Origin: Aporhodopirellula rubra
GTDB taxonomy: Bacteria; Planctomycetota; Planctomycetia; Pirellulales; Pirellulaceae
Length of the DNA stretch: 64,000 nt
Assembly (NCBI RefSeq): GCF_014192335.1
Contig: NZ_JACHXU010000030.1
Span: 34,195 to 98,194, forward strand
Direction: 5' to 3'
A program made the translations under genes and the position numbers. Below are positions 45,030 to 55,029 of this stretch, piece by piece. Below the pieces are notes generated by a model. It searched no databases, had not been told where the DNA came from, and was given only the letters and a program-made list of their open reading frames with translations. Numbering within the stretch: position 1 is the stretch's first letter; every line of letters begins with the position of its first letter.

Positions 45030-47102
45030 CTATCGCCCAAGTTCGTTTGCGAGCGACTCTGTTTCGTAAATCGTCCGCAACGCTTCGCGAATTCCGACGC
45101 CCGAGACACTGACCGCGCGAGCCTGTTGGTCGGTGTAGAGGTAATCGCTCGTGAGGCTTTGGATGTTCCCATCGAAGATCAATCCGACCAATTTCCCCTC
45201 ACGGTTGACGACCGGTGAACCGCTGTTGCCGCCGATGATGTCCGCCGTCGAGACGAAATTCAATTGTGTCGATAAGTCGATCTTGTCCTTCGCGTTCATC
45301 CAACTCTCCGGAAGATCGAAGTCGTCTTGGCCGGCGTGAGCGGCGGCGTGTTCGAACGCGCCTTCGAAATTGGTGGTGGGTTGAATCTCGGCCGCATTTT
45401 CGATGTAACCCTTCACCGTCCCGAACGCGAGACGCAGTGTGAACGTGGCATCGGGGTATCCACCGGTTCCTTCGATCGCGGTGACGACCTGAGCGATTTT
45501 TGCGTAGGCCTGTTTTTCGCGTTCGGACAATTGGTCATCGACCGCGCGGTAGGCTCGGTATTCCGGTTCGAGAATCCGGGCGAGTCGCATCGCGGGATCG
45601 TCGCTGCCGAGTACCGCGTTGACGCCACCATCGATCAATTGTCGGCGGACTTCGGGATCGTCCAAATTCGACTGGTCGACAATTTCCGCCGCGACTTCAC
45701 GAGGCGAACGACCCGCCAAAACTTCCTGGACGAGCGTGTCGCCCATGCCGCGTCGTTCGAGCAACAACGCGATCTCATCGGCGAGTTTGACTCGTTGCAA
45801 ATCGTCATACAGTGGCGCCGGGCTGGTCAATCGATTGAGCAGCGACTCACGCGACGCGTCGGTGTATTCCGCCAACCGGTCACCGTTGGGTTTCTGATCT
45901 TCTTTGGCGAGCAACAGAATCGAGATCGCGAGTTGGACCAGATCGCTACGCAGAGAAACCGATCGTGTTAACTGAGCGGCTTTCTCTTTTTGGATTTCAG
46001 CGATTTCCTGCCATGCCGAAACGAGTGGCCGCAATTGCGGGTTGTTGCTCGCTTCGGTGATCAAGCGGTGTTGTCGGCCTCGCCGTGTCGCGATCGTTTG
46101 CGGGTCTTGCAAACCGGCGAGCATGCCCGTGTAGGCTTTCCGTGCGTTCTGAATTCCGAACAATTCGTCTCGTCCGCGGCGCGAGGCTTCGTTGCCTTCG
46201 AGTTGATATTGTTGGAAAAGGATTTCCTTGCGTCGTAAATAGTCCAACACGAATGGCAGACGCGTGTCGCGGAGATACTCCAGAGCCTCGACGGTGAAGA
46301 TGCGTTGGGTTCGGCCGGGATGCCCGCTGACGAAGATCAGATCGCCGTCACTGACCGGCGTGTCGCTCCACCGCAGAAAGTGATCGATCTTGGCCGGCTC
46401 GCCGTTCTCGTAAACTCGCATCAACGTGGCATCGAGGTTGTAACGCGGGTATTCAAAATTATCCGCATCGCCGCCAAAGAATGCGGCGGCCGTTTCGGGG
46501 GCCCACACCAAACGCACGTCGGTGTACTTCTTATATCGGTACAAGTGATAACGGGCGCCGCCGAACAGGGTGACCACGTCGCTGCGAAGACCCGTTTGGT
46601 CTAACGATTCACTTTCGATCGCCGCAATCGCCCCTTGGCGTTGTTTCGCCGAAACGTCTGGGTTGGTCGTGTTCGTGACCGCGGCATTGATCCGATCGGT
46701 GACGTCTTCGATCTCAATCAGGACGTTGAGTTCGAGGTCGGGTGCCTTGAGTTCCTCGTCGTGAGATTTCGCGAGGTATCCGTCTTTGATCAGGTTATGT
46801 TCTTCGCTGCTGAGTTTCTGCAACGTGTCACTGGCGACGTGATGATTGGTCAAAACCAGTCCCGTCGACGAAACAAATGATCCTGATCCTCCCGAATTGA
46901 ATCGAACCGAGGCCAGACGCAACTCTTCGGCCCACGTGTCCGATGGTTGGAAACCGTATCGTTCCTGCAGAAGGCTGCGCGGCAAATCATTGAACAGATA
47001 CATGCCCTCATCGCCATGGGTTGTGGTCGTCGTCGATGGAATCATGGATACCGCAATCACCGAAAGGGCCAAGGTCAGATGTCGAAGCGAGCCGCCGAGC
47101 AT
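45030..47102 (-). CDS. S46-family dipeptidyl peptidase
   Basis: From the ATG at 47102 the protein has 690 residues and a signal peptide (about 1-28). It has the catalytic His in 'GLVLTNHHVASDTLQ' (His87/88), the Ser in 'GGNSGSPVVN' (Ser627) and the S46-typical N-terminus 'GMYLFNDLPRSLLQERYGFQPSD'. S46 enzymes (DPP7/DPP11-like) cut dipeptides from the N-terminus of proteins in the periplasm. The position after His reads VASDTLQ, where known DPP7 proteins usually have CxY. A GTG at 47117 would add five residues. The gene lies upstream of the repeat array and the MoxR operon, on the same strand but separated by 262 bases. Confidence 0.9.
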   Translation of the reverse strand: MLGGSLRHLTLALSVIAVSMIPSTTTTTHGDEGMYLFNDLPRSLLQERYGFQPSDTWAEELRLASVRFNSGGSGSFVSSTGLVLTNHHVASDTLQKLSSEEHNLIKDGYLAKSHDEELKAPDLELNVLIEIEDVTDRINAAVTNTTNPDVSAKQRQGAIAAIESESLDQTGLRSDVVTLFGGARYHLYRYKKYTDVRLVWAPETAAAFFGGDADNFEYPRYNLDATLMRVYENGEPAKIDHFLRWSDTPVSDGDLIFVSGHPGRTQRIFTVEALEYLRDTRLPFVLDYLRRKEILFQQYQLEGNEASRRGRDELFGIQNARKAYTGMLAGLQDPQTIATRRGRQHRLITEASNNPQLRPLVSAWQEIAEIQKEKAAQLTRSVSLRSDLVQLAISILLLAKEDQKPNGDRLAEYTDASRESLLNRLTSPAPLYDDLQRVKLADEIALLLERRGMGDTLVQEVLAGRSPREVAAEIVDQSNLDDPEVRRQLIDGGVNAVLGSDDPAMRLARILEPEYRAYRAVDDQLSEREKQAYAKIAQVVTAIEGTGGYPDATFTLRLAFGTVKGYIENAAEIQPTTNFEGAFEHAAAHAGQDDFDLPESWMNAKDKIDLSTQLNFVSTADIIGGNSGSPVVNREGKLVGLIFDGNIQSLTSDYLYTDQQARAVSVSGVGIREALRTIYETESLANELGR

Positions 47103-47358
47103 GCAAGTTACTTTCACAGGAACGAGGTGGGGACGAGGGAGGGAAAGCGACCCGCTGTGCCTGCGAGTCGATCGAGGTGAACCTCAGACGCCCGATGAAT
47201 ATTGAAAGACAAATCAGACGCCGAGAGACCACGCAAATGCTGCGCGATCAGTTGAATGGTAGAAGACCAAACGCGCCGTGGCAACGTAGTGAAGTCGGTC
47301 AACACGCGAAGGACCCACAACGTTGTGCGCGTTCCCGGCGTGCGATCCCGATCGAATG

Positions 47359-48336
47359 TCATCCCATCGGACGCAATTTTTCCAGCGGCACGTACCAACG
47401 CGTGTAACGCCCGCCGTCGCTGAACCGTTCGCCTTTGGGATCGCTCACGAGCACGGTGGCTCGGCGGGTGATGCGATTGACGCGGCCGACGATTTTCGAG
47501 CCACCGTTGTCAAACCAGACCATATCACCAACACGAATGTTAAATTTCGCCGCGGCACGTTCCCGCTGCGTGATCAGGTCGTGTTGGTAGTCGGTGTGAG
47601 CGAAGAACGATTTCGCGATGCCCTGAAAACGCGGTTGAGAGCAATTGCCGGTGTTCCAAATCAACATTTCAATCAAGTGTGTCATTTCATGTTCGGCAAC
47701 CCGCTGCATCGCTTCGAGTCGGTCTCGACACTTACGTCCGGTGACGGTGACCGGGCGATCGACGTCTTCGAACGTTTGGAACAGTAGCGTCGACGAAAGG
47801 ATCAATTCAAACGTTCGCGGCGCGTCTTTTCGGCCCGTCGGGTAATGAGTAACCAGTTTCCCCGCCGCACTGGTCATTCGTGACGAGAATTTGAAGTCGA
47901 GCCCTTCGGCTTTTGCGACCGGCAACACCCGCGATTCAAAGAACGCCTCGTCCATCAAGTGGATCAAACGCACCAGGTCGTCACGGCCAACTTTCAGGAA
48001 ATTGGGGCGATCGATCGCGCGGCTGAGTTTGAGCATCTCGGCGTGAATACGCTGCTGCTCGGATTTGATTTTTTCCAACGACGGCTGGTTCTGGCGAATC
48101 CAGATCGCCAATCCCGTCAATGCGGCGGGGTCGCGTGGGCGGATCTTCGGCGGTGCCGGGCGAACTTTGCCGGCGGAGGTTTGACCCGGACTCGCCGAAC
48201 CTTGGGCGGTTACCGCCGAACCGGTCGGTCGCGGGACGCCCGCGGTTCCGTTCGCGTTTTGGCGGTATCGGTTCGTCGTCTCGGAAGCCTGAGGAGGGGC
48301 ATTCGGTTTGCGAGAACGACGAGAAAAAGCTGCCAT
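47359..48336 (-). CDS. SprT-like metalloprotease domain protein
   Basis: The 325-residue protein has a basic, Pro/Ala-rich tail (1-65), then a helical part, then the SprT-like core. The zinc motif is HEMTH at His216-His220 ('VAEHEMTHLIEML'), and a further histidine-rich patch lies near 250 (FFAHTDYQHD). The C-terminus has an SH3-like stretch 'VGDMVWFDNGGSKIVGRVNRI'. SprT-like proteins are zinc proteases related to Spartan; the bacterial function is unclear. There is no signal peptide, so it is probably cytoplasmic. Confidence 0.82.
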   Translation of the reverse strand: MAAFSRRSRKPNAPPQASETTNRYRQNANGTAGVPRPTGSAVTAQGSASPGQTSAGKVRPAPPKIRPRDPAALTGLAIWIRQNQPSLEKIKSEQQRIHAEMLKLSRAIDRPNFLKVGRDDLVRLIHLMDEAFFESRVLPVAKAEGLDFKFSSRMTSAAGKLVTHYPTGRKDAPRTFELILSSTLLFQTFEDVDRPVTVTGRKCRDRLEAMQRVAEHEMTHLIEMLIWNTGNCSQPRFQGIAKSFFAHTDYQHDLITQRERAAAKFNIRVGDMVWFDNGGSKIVGRVNRITRRATVLVSDPKGERFSDGGRYTRWYVPLEKLRPMG

Positions 48337-48405
48337 CTATCAAAATCCGTTCGTAGTGAAAGTCGCGCCCGTGGCGCAACCGGCAATCTATTGCGAAGGT
48401 TCGCG

Positions 48406-50517
48406 TTATGGTTTCGGTATGCCCCAACCACCGTCTGTGAGATCGTTCGAAGAATCGCCTTCGGCGTGGCAAGTCAGATACCACATCGGCTCTCCCTGTT
48501 TCGCCAACATCGTAATCGTAAACCGGTGGCGACCCTCTGCCAAGCGAATTCGAGTCGACCGCTTCTGCGACGCGTCGTGATGAAAGTCATTGTCGATCAG
48601 AATCGCGTCGTGGACCCGAACGAATGACGGTGTCGACGATTGCAATTCAAACCGATATTCGCCATCGGCGGGCATGTCCAGGAAACCGATATACCGGTAG
48701 ACGCGGTCTTCATTGCCGAGATGCGACTCGGCCGGACGGTTCGGGATGCCTTTGATAATTACAGCCGATGGCGGTTGGCTACGAATGGAATCAAAATCCG
48801 GAACGCAGTCGAAGGAGCCCTTGGCGACCGATCGAATGATGCCCGGCGTCATCGGAACTGCGGGTAACGAGGGAACCGGCATTTGATCGTAGGGACGCTT
48901 CGCGGTTTCGTTAGGCCGCCGCATGCGAAGAACGCGGTCTTGCATCTCTTGTTGTAGTTTGACGAATTCGTCCGACGTGTCGGCCAGGTTTTTCGTTTCG
49001 CTGGGATCGTTCTCGAGGTCGTAGATTTCGAACGGCGCGTTCGGGTCGGTGATGTTGACCCGGACGCCTTTGTAGCCCTTGTGCATCAAGACCTGCATTT
49101 GGCCGCGTTTGCGTTTTCGCTTTCGTTTTTCGAAATCGTCATATGGCTGCGTCGAGCCACCGACCGAATACTCGACGTAAACTTTGCTCGCACTCCGGTC
49201 GGCGTTACCGGTCATCGATCGCACTAACGAGACGCCATCGCATACTGCCGGTGGAGACGTTCGGGCAACGTCCGCAAACGTCGCCATCCAGTCGTGGAAT
49301 TGGCTCGGCGTGCGGTCGATCGTTCCAGCCGGAATTTGCGACGGCCACCACGCGAGTGTCGGGACACGGATACCGCCCTCCCAAGTGTCACGTTTGGTGC
49401 CGTCGAACGGTCCGTAGGATTGAAACGATGTCGGAGCGTAGTTGACGTCTTTCAAATACGATTCGTGATGCGGTCCGTTGTCACTCGAGAAAACAACGAG
49501 CGTGTTCTCGTCGATCTTCAAATCGCGAAGTGTTTGCAGAAGGTCGCCGACCGAATCATCGATGCGTTTGACCATCGTCGCGAAACGTTCTTCCACATCC
49601 GACCATTCTTTACCGGTGTGTTCGGGATACCGAAACGAGTCGATCGTTCCGTGCGCGGTGTTAATCATCTCTCCATCTTTACCGACCCATTGGATGCCAC
49701 CGTTGAGCCCTTGCCCCGATGGGTATTCCATCGTGGGAACTTGCAAAGCCGCGTGTGGTGTGTCGTAGGCGAGATAAAGAAAGAACGGCGCAGTATTGTC
49801 ATCACGTGATCGTTCGGTGATCCACTTCTTCGCATAAGCGGTGAACAGATCCGTCGTGTAGCAACGACCGAGTTGTTGCGAGATCTCCTGGTCGTTGTGC
49901 CAGAACTCTTTCGGAGTGCGGTGGTTTTCCGAATTTCCCAGTGGCCAGTCTTCCGCCGGGTAATGCAAATGGCCGTCGACGTGGCGCACATAACCGAAGA
50001 AGTCGTCAAAACCTCGCTTGGTCGGATACGCAGACCACCGTTGGGATAAACCAGATGACGTATCGCCTTTGACGCCGCCTTGTAGACCATACTTCCCGAT
50101 GATGGCGGTACGGTAACCGGCGGTTTTTAAGACCGTCGCGAGCGTGTGGTTGTCAGGAAGGGCTTTGTCGAATTGGTTGTCTCGAACACCGCAGTGACCT
50201 TGATGGACACCCAACAACAACGACGCGCGACTCGGGGCACAAACCGGAGCCGGGCAATAGTGGTTCCGCAGTTGGGCACCTTCGCGGGCCATCGCATCGA
50301 GGGCGGGCGTTGCGAACTTCTTGGGGTGAGTCGATTCGTTCTGATGCAGGACGCCGAGGTCACCCCAGCCGAGGTCATCGCACAGGATAAAGATGACGTT
50401 CGGTGCCGGTTTCGGATCCGGTGACGCGGCATAACCGGTGTCGTTCAAACCGATGAGATGCAAATTCAGGACGGCAATCAACAAACATGCAAATTGCGAT
50501 GCATAGAAGCGGGGCAT
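48406..50517 (-). CDS. Exported sulfatase (family S1) with C-terminal PA14-like domain
   Basis: The 703-residue protein (start ATG 50517) has a signal peptide (1-30), metal-binding Asp-Asp in 'CDDLGWGDLG' (46-55) and C-A-P-S-R with Cys93 for formylglycine. Later blocks are 'AIIGKYGLQ', 'TLVVFSSDNGPHHES' and 'WEGGIRVPTLAWWP'. After the sulfatase domain, residues about 570-700 form a PA14-like beta domain ('YIGFLDMPADGEYRFELQSS', 'DNDFHHDASQKRSTRIRLAEGRHRF'). Such domains bind carbohydrate. The enzyme removes sulfate from a polysaccharide outside the cell. It is a different subgroup from the sulfatase at 6970, with more inserts. It is divergent from the oxidoreductase at 50822. Confidence 0.92.
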   Translation of the reverse strand: MPRFYASQFACLLIAVLNLHLIGLNDTGYAASPDPKPAPNVIFILCDDLGWGDLGVLHQNESTHPKKFATPALDAMAREGAQLRNHYCPAPVCAPSRASLLLGVHQGHCGVRDNQFDKALPDNHTLATVLKTAGYRTAIIGKYGLQGGVKGDTSSGLSQRWSAYPTKRGFDDFFGYVRHVDGHLHYPAEDWPLGNSENHRTPKEFWHNDQEISQQLGRCYTTDLFTAYAKKWITERSRDDNTAPFFLYLAYDTPHAALQVPTMEYPSGQGLNGGIQWVGKDGEMINTAHGTIDSFRYPEHTGKEWSDVEERFATMVKRIDDSVGDLLQTLRDLKIDENTLVVFSSDNGPHHESYLKDVNYAPTSFQSYGPFDGTKRDTWEGGIRVPTLAWWPSQIPAGTIDRTPSQFHDWMATFADVARTSPPAVCDGVSLVRSMTGNADRSASKVYVEYSVGGSTQPYDDFEKRKRKRKRGQMQVLMHKGYKGVRVNITDPNAPFEIYDLENDPSETKNLADTSDEFVKLQQEMQDRVLRMRRPNETAKRPYDQMPVPSLPAVPMTPGIIRSVAKGSFDCVPDFDSIRSQPPSAVIIKGIPNRPAESHLGNEDRVYRYIGFLDMPADGEYRFELQSSTPSFVRVHDAILIDNDFHHDASQKRSTRIRLAEGRHRFTITMLAKQGEPMWYLTCHAEGDSSNDLTDGGWGIPKP

Positions 50518-50821
50518 TGAAATTGGTAGGCGAGTGAGGAGGGAAGTGAAGGTAGGTGGGGGATTCAGGCTCAAAATTTTCTGCAGAAAATTTTCGCGGG
50601 AATCGAGAAGTTATCCGCGGGTTTGTGCGGGTATCGTTGCCGCTGAAACCATCTGCGCAGGAAATCAATAGAAGGAGTATAGCTGAATCCGATCGCATGG
50701 GGTTGGTAGCTTTCGCGTCGAACGTTCTCATGTCAAAACGTGAGTATTCAACCTTTGCTTTCGCAGATGAATTATACTCAGTGTCCCTCCTGTCCGACTC
50801 CCCACATCCTTCCCATCCAAG

Positions 50822-52162
50822 GTGTCGACTCCAGTGCCTACCGATCGAAACAAAAACAACGTTGCGTCCGCTCGTCCAAATCGTCGAAGCGTTCTGCGAG
50901 GGATGGCCGGTGCCGCCTTCGCCGCGGGTGTCTACACAGGCGTCCCTGTTCAAGCATCGAATTCGGCTAACGATAAACTCAAACTCTTGATCGTCGGAAC
51001 GGCTAACCGAGCCTCCGCGAACCTGGCCGGTGTCCAGTCGCAAGACATCGTTGGGTTGTGTGACATCGATCAAACTTATCTCGATCGCGCGTCCGAAACG
51101 TTTAAGGGCGCGGCCACCTATCGCGACTATCGGGAGATGATCAGTAAGGAAGCGGACAAGGCCGATGGGATTGTCATTTCAACGGCCGATCATCATCACG
51201 CTCCCGCCGCAATCCGTGCCATCCGCGCGGGTTTGCACTGTTACTGCGAAAAACCACTGACGCACACAATCGAGGAAGCCCGCATCCTTGCCAACGCATC
51301 CAAAGAGATGGGCGTGGTGACGCAAATGGGGACACAGATACATGCTGAGGATAACTACCGTCGCGTGGTCGAAATCGTTCAGTCCGGTGCGCTCGGTGAT
51401 GTCAAAGAAGTGCATGTCTGGGTCGGCAAAGGTTGGGGCGGTGGTGAGCTGCCCGAGAAAGCCGATCCGGTTCCCGAGCATCTGGATTGGGACCTCTGGT
51501 TGGGACCGGCTCCCGAGCGTCCCTACGCGGCAGGCCGATACCATCCGGCACAGTGGCGTCGTTGGTGGCAGTTCGGCCAAGGAACGTTGGGCGACATGGG
51601 ATGTCACTACATGGACCTTCCGTTCTGGGCGTTGAACCTGCGTCATCCGACGTCGTGCGAAGCCGAGGGCCCCGAAGTCCATCCGGAAACCTGCCCGCTC
51701 GGATTGATCGTTCGATACAAATTCCCCGCTCGTGACGAAATGCCACCGGTCGATCTGACCTGGTACGATGGATCTATGACGCCGAAGACGGTGGCCGGTC
51801 AGCGGGTGCCCGGAAGCGGCGTGATGTTCGTCGGCAGCGAAGGAAGCCTGTTCGCTAGTTACAGCAACTACAAACTGTTTCCGAAAGAGAAGTTCGCCGA
51901 CTTCACTCCTCCCGAGGAAACGATCCCGAATTCGATCGGGCACCACGCCGAATGGATCCAAGCATGCAAGGACGGTTCAGCGACCACGTGTAATTTCGAT
52001 TACTCCGGCGCACTCAGTGAATCGGTCCTTCTCGGAAACGTGGCGTTCCGCACCGGCAAACAACTCGACTGGGATGGCGAAAATCTCAAGGCGACCAACT
52101 GCCCTGAAGCCGACGTGTTCTTGCGAAAAGAATATCGCCCTGGTTGGGAAGTCACCGCGTAA
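50822..52162 (+). CDS. Gfo/Idh/MocA-family oxidoreductase with Tat signal
   Basis: The 446-residue protein starts at GTG 50822 (an in-frame GTG at 50834 is possible). It has a twin-arginine type signal (NRRSVLRGMAGAAFAAG, 20-36). A Rossmann domain follows from about 53 (KLLIVGTANRASANL), and the family's 'YCEKPL' stands at 141-146, where the lysine is catalytic. Members oxidise or reduce sugars, inositols or related compounds with NAD(P). Planctomycetes have many secreted versions, probably for sugar residues in the periplasm. The LRR lipoprotein gene follows 41 bases later on the same strand. The sulfatase is divergent upstream. Confidence 0.92.
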   Translation: MSTPVPTDRNKNNVASARPNRRSVLRGMAGAAFAAGVYTGVPVQASNSANDKLKLLIVGTANRASANLAGVQSQDIVGLCDIDQTYLDRASETFKGAATYRDYREMISKEADKADGIVISTADHHHAPAAIRAIRAGLHCYCEKPLTHTIEEARILANASKEMGVVTQMGTQIHAEDNYRRVVEIVQSGALGDVKEVHVWVGKGWGGGELPEKADPVPEHLDWDLWLGPAPERPYAAGRYHPAQWRRWWQFGQGTLGDMGCHYMDLPFWALNLRHPTSCEAEGPEVHPETCPLGLIVRYKFPARDEMPPVDLTWYDGSMTPKTVAGQRVPGSGVMFVGSEGSLFASYSNYKLFPKEKFADFTPPEETIPNSIGHHAEWIQACKDGSATTCNFDYSGALSESVLLGNVAFRTGKQLDWDGENLKATNCPEADVFLRKEYRPGWEVTA

Positions 52163-52203
52163 TCGCGCCGTCGCGATCGATCCCATTTCCGTACCTCTCG
52201 AAC

Positions 52204-53361
52204 GTGAGAATCTCATTGCGCCGTTTTATCCACGCACCCGTCTGCATCGCTGTTCTGTTTGTCGTTGGAGTGTCCGGGTGCAGTTCCCGCACGGTGGATA
52301 CCGAAGCGAGTTCTGACGTCAACGAGGCCGCCGACGTGTCAACGCCAGCGGCCGAGGCGAAACCGCAACCGGCCGATCCCGCCAACGCGGTCGCTGCGGT
52401 CGAAGCGATGACGACGAAGATGCGGCGCGACGGAAACGGCATGATCATAGAAATCGACCTTCGTGGCACGGAGGTGACCGACGCCGACTTGGAACCACTG
52501 AGTCAATTGCCGCGTTTGCGTTCGGTATTGCTCGGTGGCGTTCCGATTTCCGATGACGGTTTGAAATGGATCGGTGAGATCGCGTCGCTCGAAAACCTCG
52601 ACTTGCGAGATTGTCCCATTGGCGATGCCGGGTTGGAGTATTTGACGGGACTATCGAAACTGAAAGCTCTTCGCCTGTCGGGCAAGAGCGGTGATTGCGA
52701 TGTTAGTGATGACGGAATGGCTTCGGTCTCGAAGCTGACCAATTTGAAAGTACTCGCCGTGGATTTCCTGTGGGTCAGTGAAGACGGGTTAAGTTCCGTC
52801 ACCAACCTCACGAATCTGCAGGAACTTTACATGGCGGGCACCACCATCGGTGACGACGCCATCGACGTGATGTCGGCGTTTCCCAATTTGAAAAAGCTCC
52901 GTGTTGCCGGGACCGGTATCGGAGCCGACGGAATGAAGTTCTTGCCGAAACTCGCCAAGCTCGAAGAGTTGGATTTGAGCGAATGTTCTCAGTTGCTGGA
53001 TGACGCGATGACGCCACTGGCGGAAATGAGTTCGCTCAAAAAGCTGAACGTGTGGCGATTGAATCTGTCCGACCGAGGCGTCGAACCGCTCAAGGGACTC
53101 GCCCAATTGCAATGGCTCAATCTGGACAACACTCGGTTGACCGATCAAGGCATGCCTTATCTAAGCGATTTGAAAGACCTCACATTCCTGCACCTCGGAT
53201 CGACTTTGATCACCGACGCGGGCTTGGTCCACCTCGAAGACTTGAAGTCGCTCAAGGAGCTGAAAGTCACTCGCACCGCCGTGACCCAAGAAGGCGTCGA
53301 TCAGTTGAAAGAGAAACTGCCCGACACTGACATCCAACTGAAGTACATCGAAGGCCAGTAG
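52204..53361 (+). CDS. Leucine-rich-repeat lipoprotein
   Basis: From the GTG at 52204 the protein has 385 residues. It has a signal ending in the lipobox VSGC (Cys26), so it should be a lipoprotein. From about 100 to 380 there are about eleven leucine-rich repeats of 24 residues of the 'L..L..L..L.L..T.I.D.GL..L..L' type, for example 'LPRLRSVLLGGVPISDDGLKWI' and 'LKDLTFLHLGSTLITDAGLVHL'. LRR lipoproteins are abundant in planctomycetes and probably bind proteins at the cell surface. The start at 52144 would place the hydrophobic segment too far from the N-terminus. Confidence 0.88.
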   Translation: MRISLRRFIHAPVCIAVLFVVGVSGCSSRTVDTEASSDVNEAADVSTPAAEAKPQPADPANAVAAVEAMTTKMRRDGNGMIIEIDLRGTEVTDADLEPLSQLPRLRSVLLGGVPISDDGLKWIGEIASLENLDLRDCPIGDAGLEYLTGLSKLKALRLSGKSGDCDVSDDGMASVSKLTNLKVLAVDFLWVSEDGLSSVTNLTNLQELYMAGTTIGDDAIDVMSAFPNLKKLRVAGTGIGADGMKFLPKLAKLEELDLSECSQLLDDAMTPLAEMSSLKKLNVWRLNLSDRGVEPLKGLAQLQWLNLDNTRLTDQGMPYLSDLKDLTFLHLGSTLITDAGLVHLEDLKSLKELKVTRTAVTQEGVDQLKEKLPDTDIQLKYIEGQ

Positions 53362-54076
53362 TATCGAGGTCCCTCGTATAGTCGGGGCACGAACTGCATT
53401 GCTGATTGAAGTCAATGCAAACAAACCGGCAACGCGTTATGCCGCCATCATGACGCGTTGTGCTGCCATGAGGCCCGGAGGGCCGGCAGAACCTTTGCCG
53501 GGGCTGCCAAGCCCCGGTAGGCGCATCAAGCCAAACAAAAGGCCTGAAGGGCCGACACAAAGACGGCTTTCGCCGCAAATCAGAAAAGGTTGTATCGGCC
53601 CTCCAGGCCTTGGTGCGTCATTGAGCTTGATGCCAGGGGTTGGCACCCCCGGCAGTGTTTGTACCGGCACTCCGTGCCTAGTCCGTTCGATCATCGCCGC
53701 AAACAATCGAACGAAACACCGCACCTATTTAATTGCGCATCCCCGGACTCATTCTCGAAAACGCCCCGGCTCTCCAATAAGGCCCGGAGGGCCGGCAGAA
53801 CCTTTGCCGGGGCTGCCAAGCCCCGGTAAACGCATCAAGCCAAAACAAAAGGCCTGAAGGGCCGACACAAAGACGGCTTTCGCCGCTAATCGCAAAAGAT
53901 TGTGCCGGCACTCCGTGCTTAGCCCGTTCTATGATCGCCGCAAGCGATCTATCGAAATCCAGCACTTATCAATGGTGCATTCCAATGAGTTACCGATCGC
54001 CGCTGGGCTTCGGGCGACCGACTGTTAGCGACTCCAGCTACTGTTAGCGGCGCGGCATTTGACTTACCAATCGCGA
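53362..54076. other. 715-base spacer filled with repeats, no supported gene
   Basis: The stretch lies between the LRR lipoprotein and a convergent membrane-protein gene. Most of it is two related copies of a repeat (see 53471-53985). Open frames such as 53399-53857 cross it, but their translations just reflect the repeats. I see no RNA gene. Confidence 0.6.
53471..53985. repeat. Two-copy interspersed repeat with GGCC-palindrome and hairpin elements
   Basis: Copy 1 runs from 53471 to about 53745 and copy 2 from 53780 to about 53985. They are nearly identical over the first 110 bases. Each holds a hairpin CCGGGGCT-GCCA-AGCCCCGG (53498-53517 and 53807-53826) and a core GGCCTGAAGGGCCGACACAA (53541 and 53851). 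Copy 1 has about 80 extra bases, including a reverse-oriented core at 53591-53611. Similar cores recur at 63131, 63648 and 63717, so this is a genome-wide family. It is non-coding. Confidence 0.85.
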
Positions 54077-54826
54077 CTAGTAGCCGCCTTCCGTTTTCGC
54101 CGCTTTGATTTCTTGGCGAAGGATCGTTGCCATGTCGATGCGGGGATACCTTTGGTCCTTGATCTTTGCGCGATCGGCCAGCAAACCGGCACGCTCGATC
54201 ACTTGATCGATGTCCTTCCGCGTCATCTTGGTTTTTAACGACCGACTGCCTGTGGTCTCGTTAACGACGGCGACCGGTTCGAGAACATCGACAACGTCAA
54301 AAACGGTCGCAAGATTCGCTTGCACGGCTTTGCGAACGCGTGACAAGTCCGTCAACGCACGTTCTTTGTCGTCGCCTTCGTAGTTTTCATTCACGAACGA
54401 TTCGACGGCGTCCAGTTCGCCCCAGTGTGGGATCGGCAATCGCACGACCCGCTGCATGATCGCGGCGGCCGAGGCAGGCGGGTAATCCGGCGCACTCATC
54501 TCTTTGATCAACGATTCGAATTGCTTGATCACGTCGGCCTTGTCCTCGGGTTCGAGCAAGCTTTGTTCGATCATGGGGACAAACCCTTCCAATGTACGAA
54601 CCGCAATTTCAGCTCGCTTTTGAAACAGGATCCACGTGGTGACACCACACAACACCGCAGCCACGATTCCCATCAGAAGTGTGCCGGCGACAACAGCCGG
54701 GAGGCAACCTGGCGAATCGTCTTTCTTCGCGTCAGCCGTCGTTTGTTCGGTGACGGCAGCTTCCGATTGTGGCTCGTCGTCGGACACGGGATTCGATTCG
54801 GAAGCGTCGTTGGGCTTGTCGGACAT
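54077..54826 (-). CDS. Hypothetical single-pass membrane protein
   Basis: The 249-residue protein is unrecognised. Residues 1-40 are acidic and disordered. A membrane helix follows at about 42-68, then a soluble helical domain (70-249) with 'FESLIKEMSAPDYPPASAAAIMQRVVRLP' near 105-133 and 'DLSRVRKAVQANLATVFDVVD'. There is no catalytic motif. It has the same plan as the protein at 915-1829 (acidic tail, helix, soluble domain) without visible similarity. It is transcribed alone, convergent with the LRR gene. The 203-base gap upstream separates it from the next leftward gene. Confidence 0.7.
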   Translation of the reverse strand: MSDKPNDASESNPVSDDEPQSEAAVTEQTTADAKKDDSPGCLPAVVAGTLLMGIVAAVLCGVTTWILFQKRAEIAVRTLEGFVPMIEQSLLEPEDKADVIKQFESLIKEMSAPDYPPASAAAIMQRVVRLPIPHWGELDAVESFVNENYEGDDKERALTDLSRVRKAVQANLATVFDVVDVLEPVAVVNETTGSRSLKTKMTRKDIDQVIERAGLLADRAKIKDQRYPRIDMATILRQEIKAAKTEGGY

Positions 54827-55029
54827 GGAGATCTGGGGAGCGGAAAACGGTGGGGTGGTGCTGAGTTCGACGGAGGCGGCTGGGCCAGTCTACCGTCTGA
54901 CGCGAGTTCTGGGCACGTCAACTGACGGCAGTATCCCATGGGATCGAGATGACGCTACCGTCACCAGACGGTCGGCCGCGTGCTGGTGAACGTCGCGGCG
55001 GTGGAAAGGGCACGTCACGTTGAAACGCT

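Noticed and set aside
53399..53857. A 152-codon open frame in the spacer after the LRR lipoprotein
   Set aside because: Its translation repeats the same Pro/Gly-rich phrase because the DNA is the interspersed repeat.
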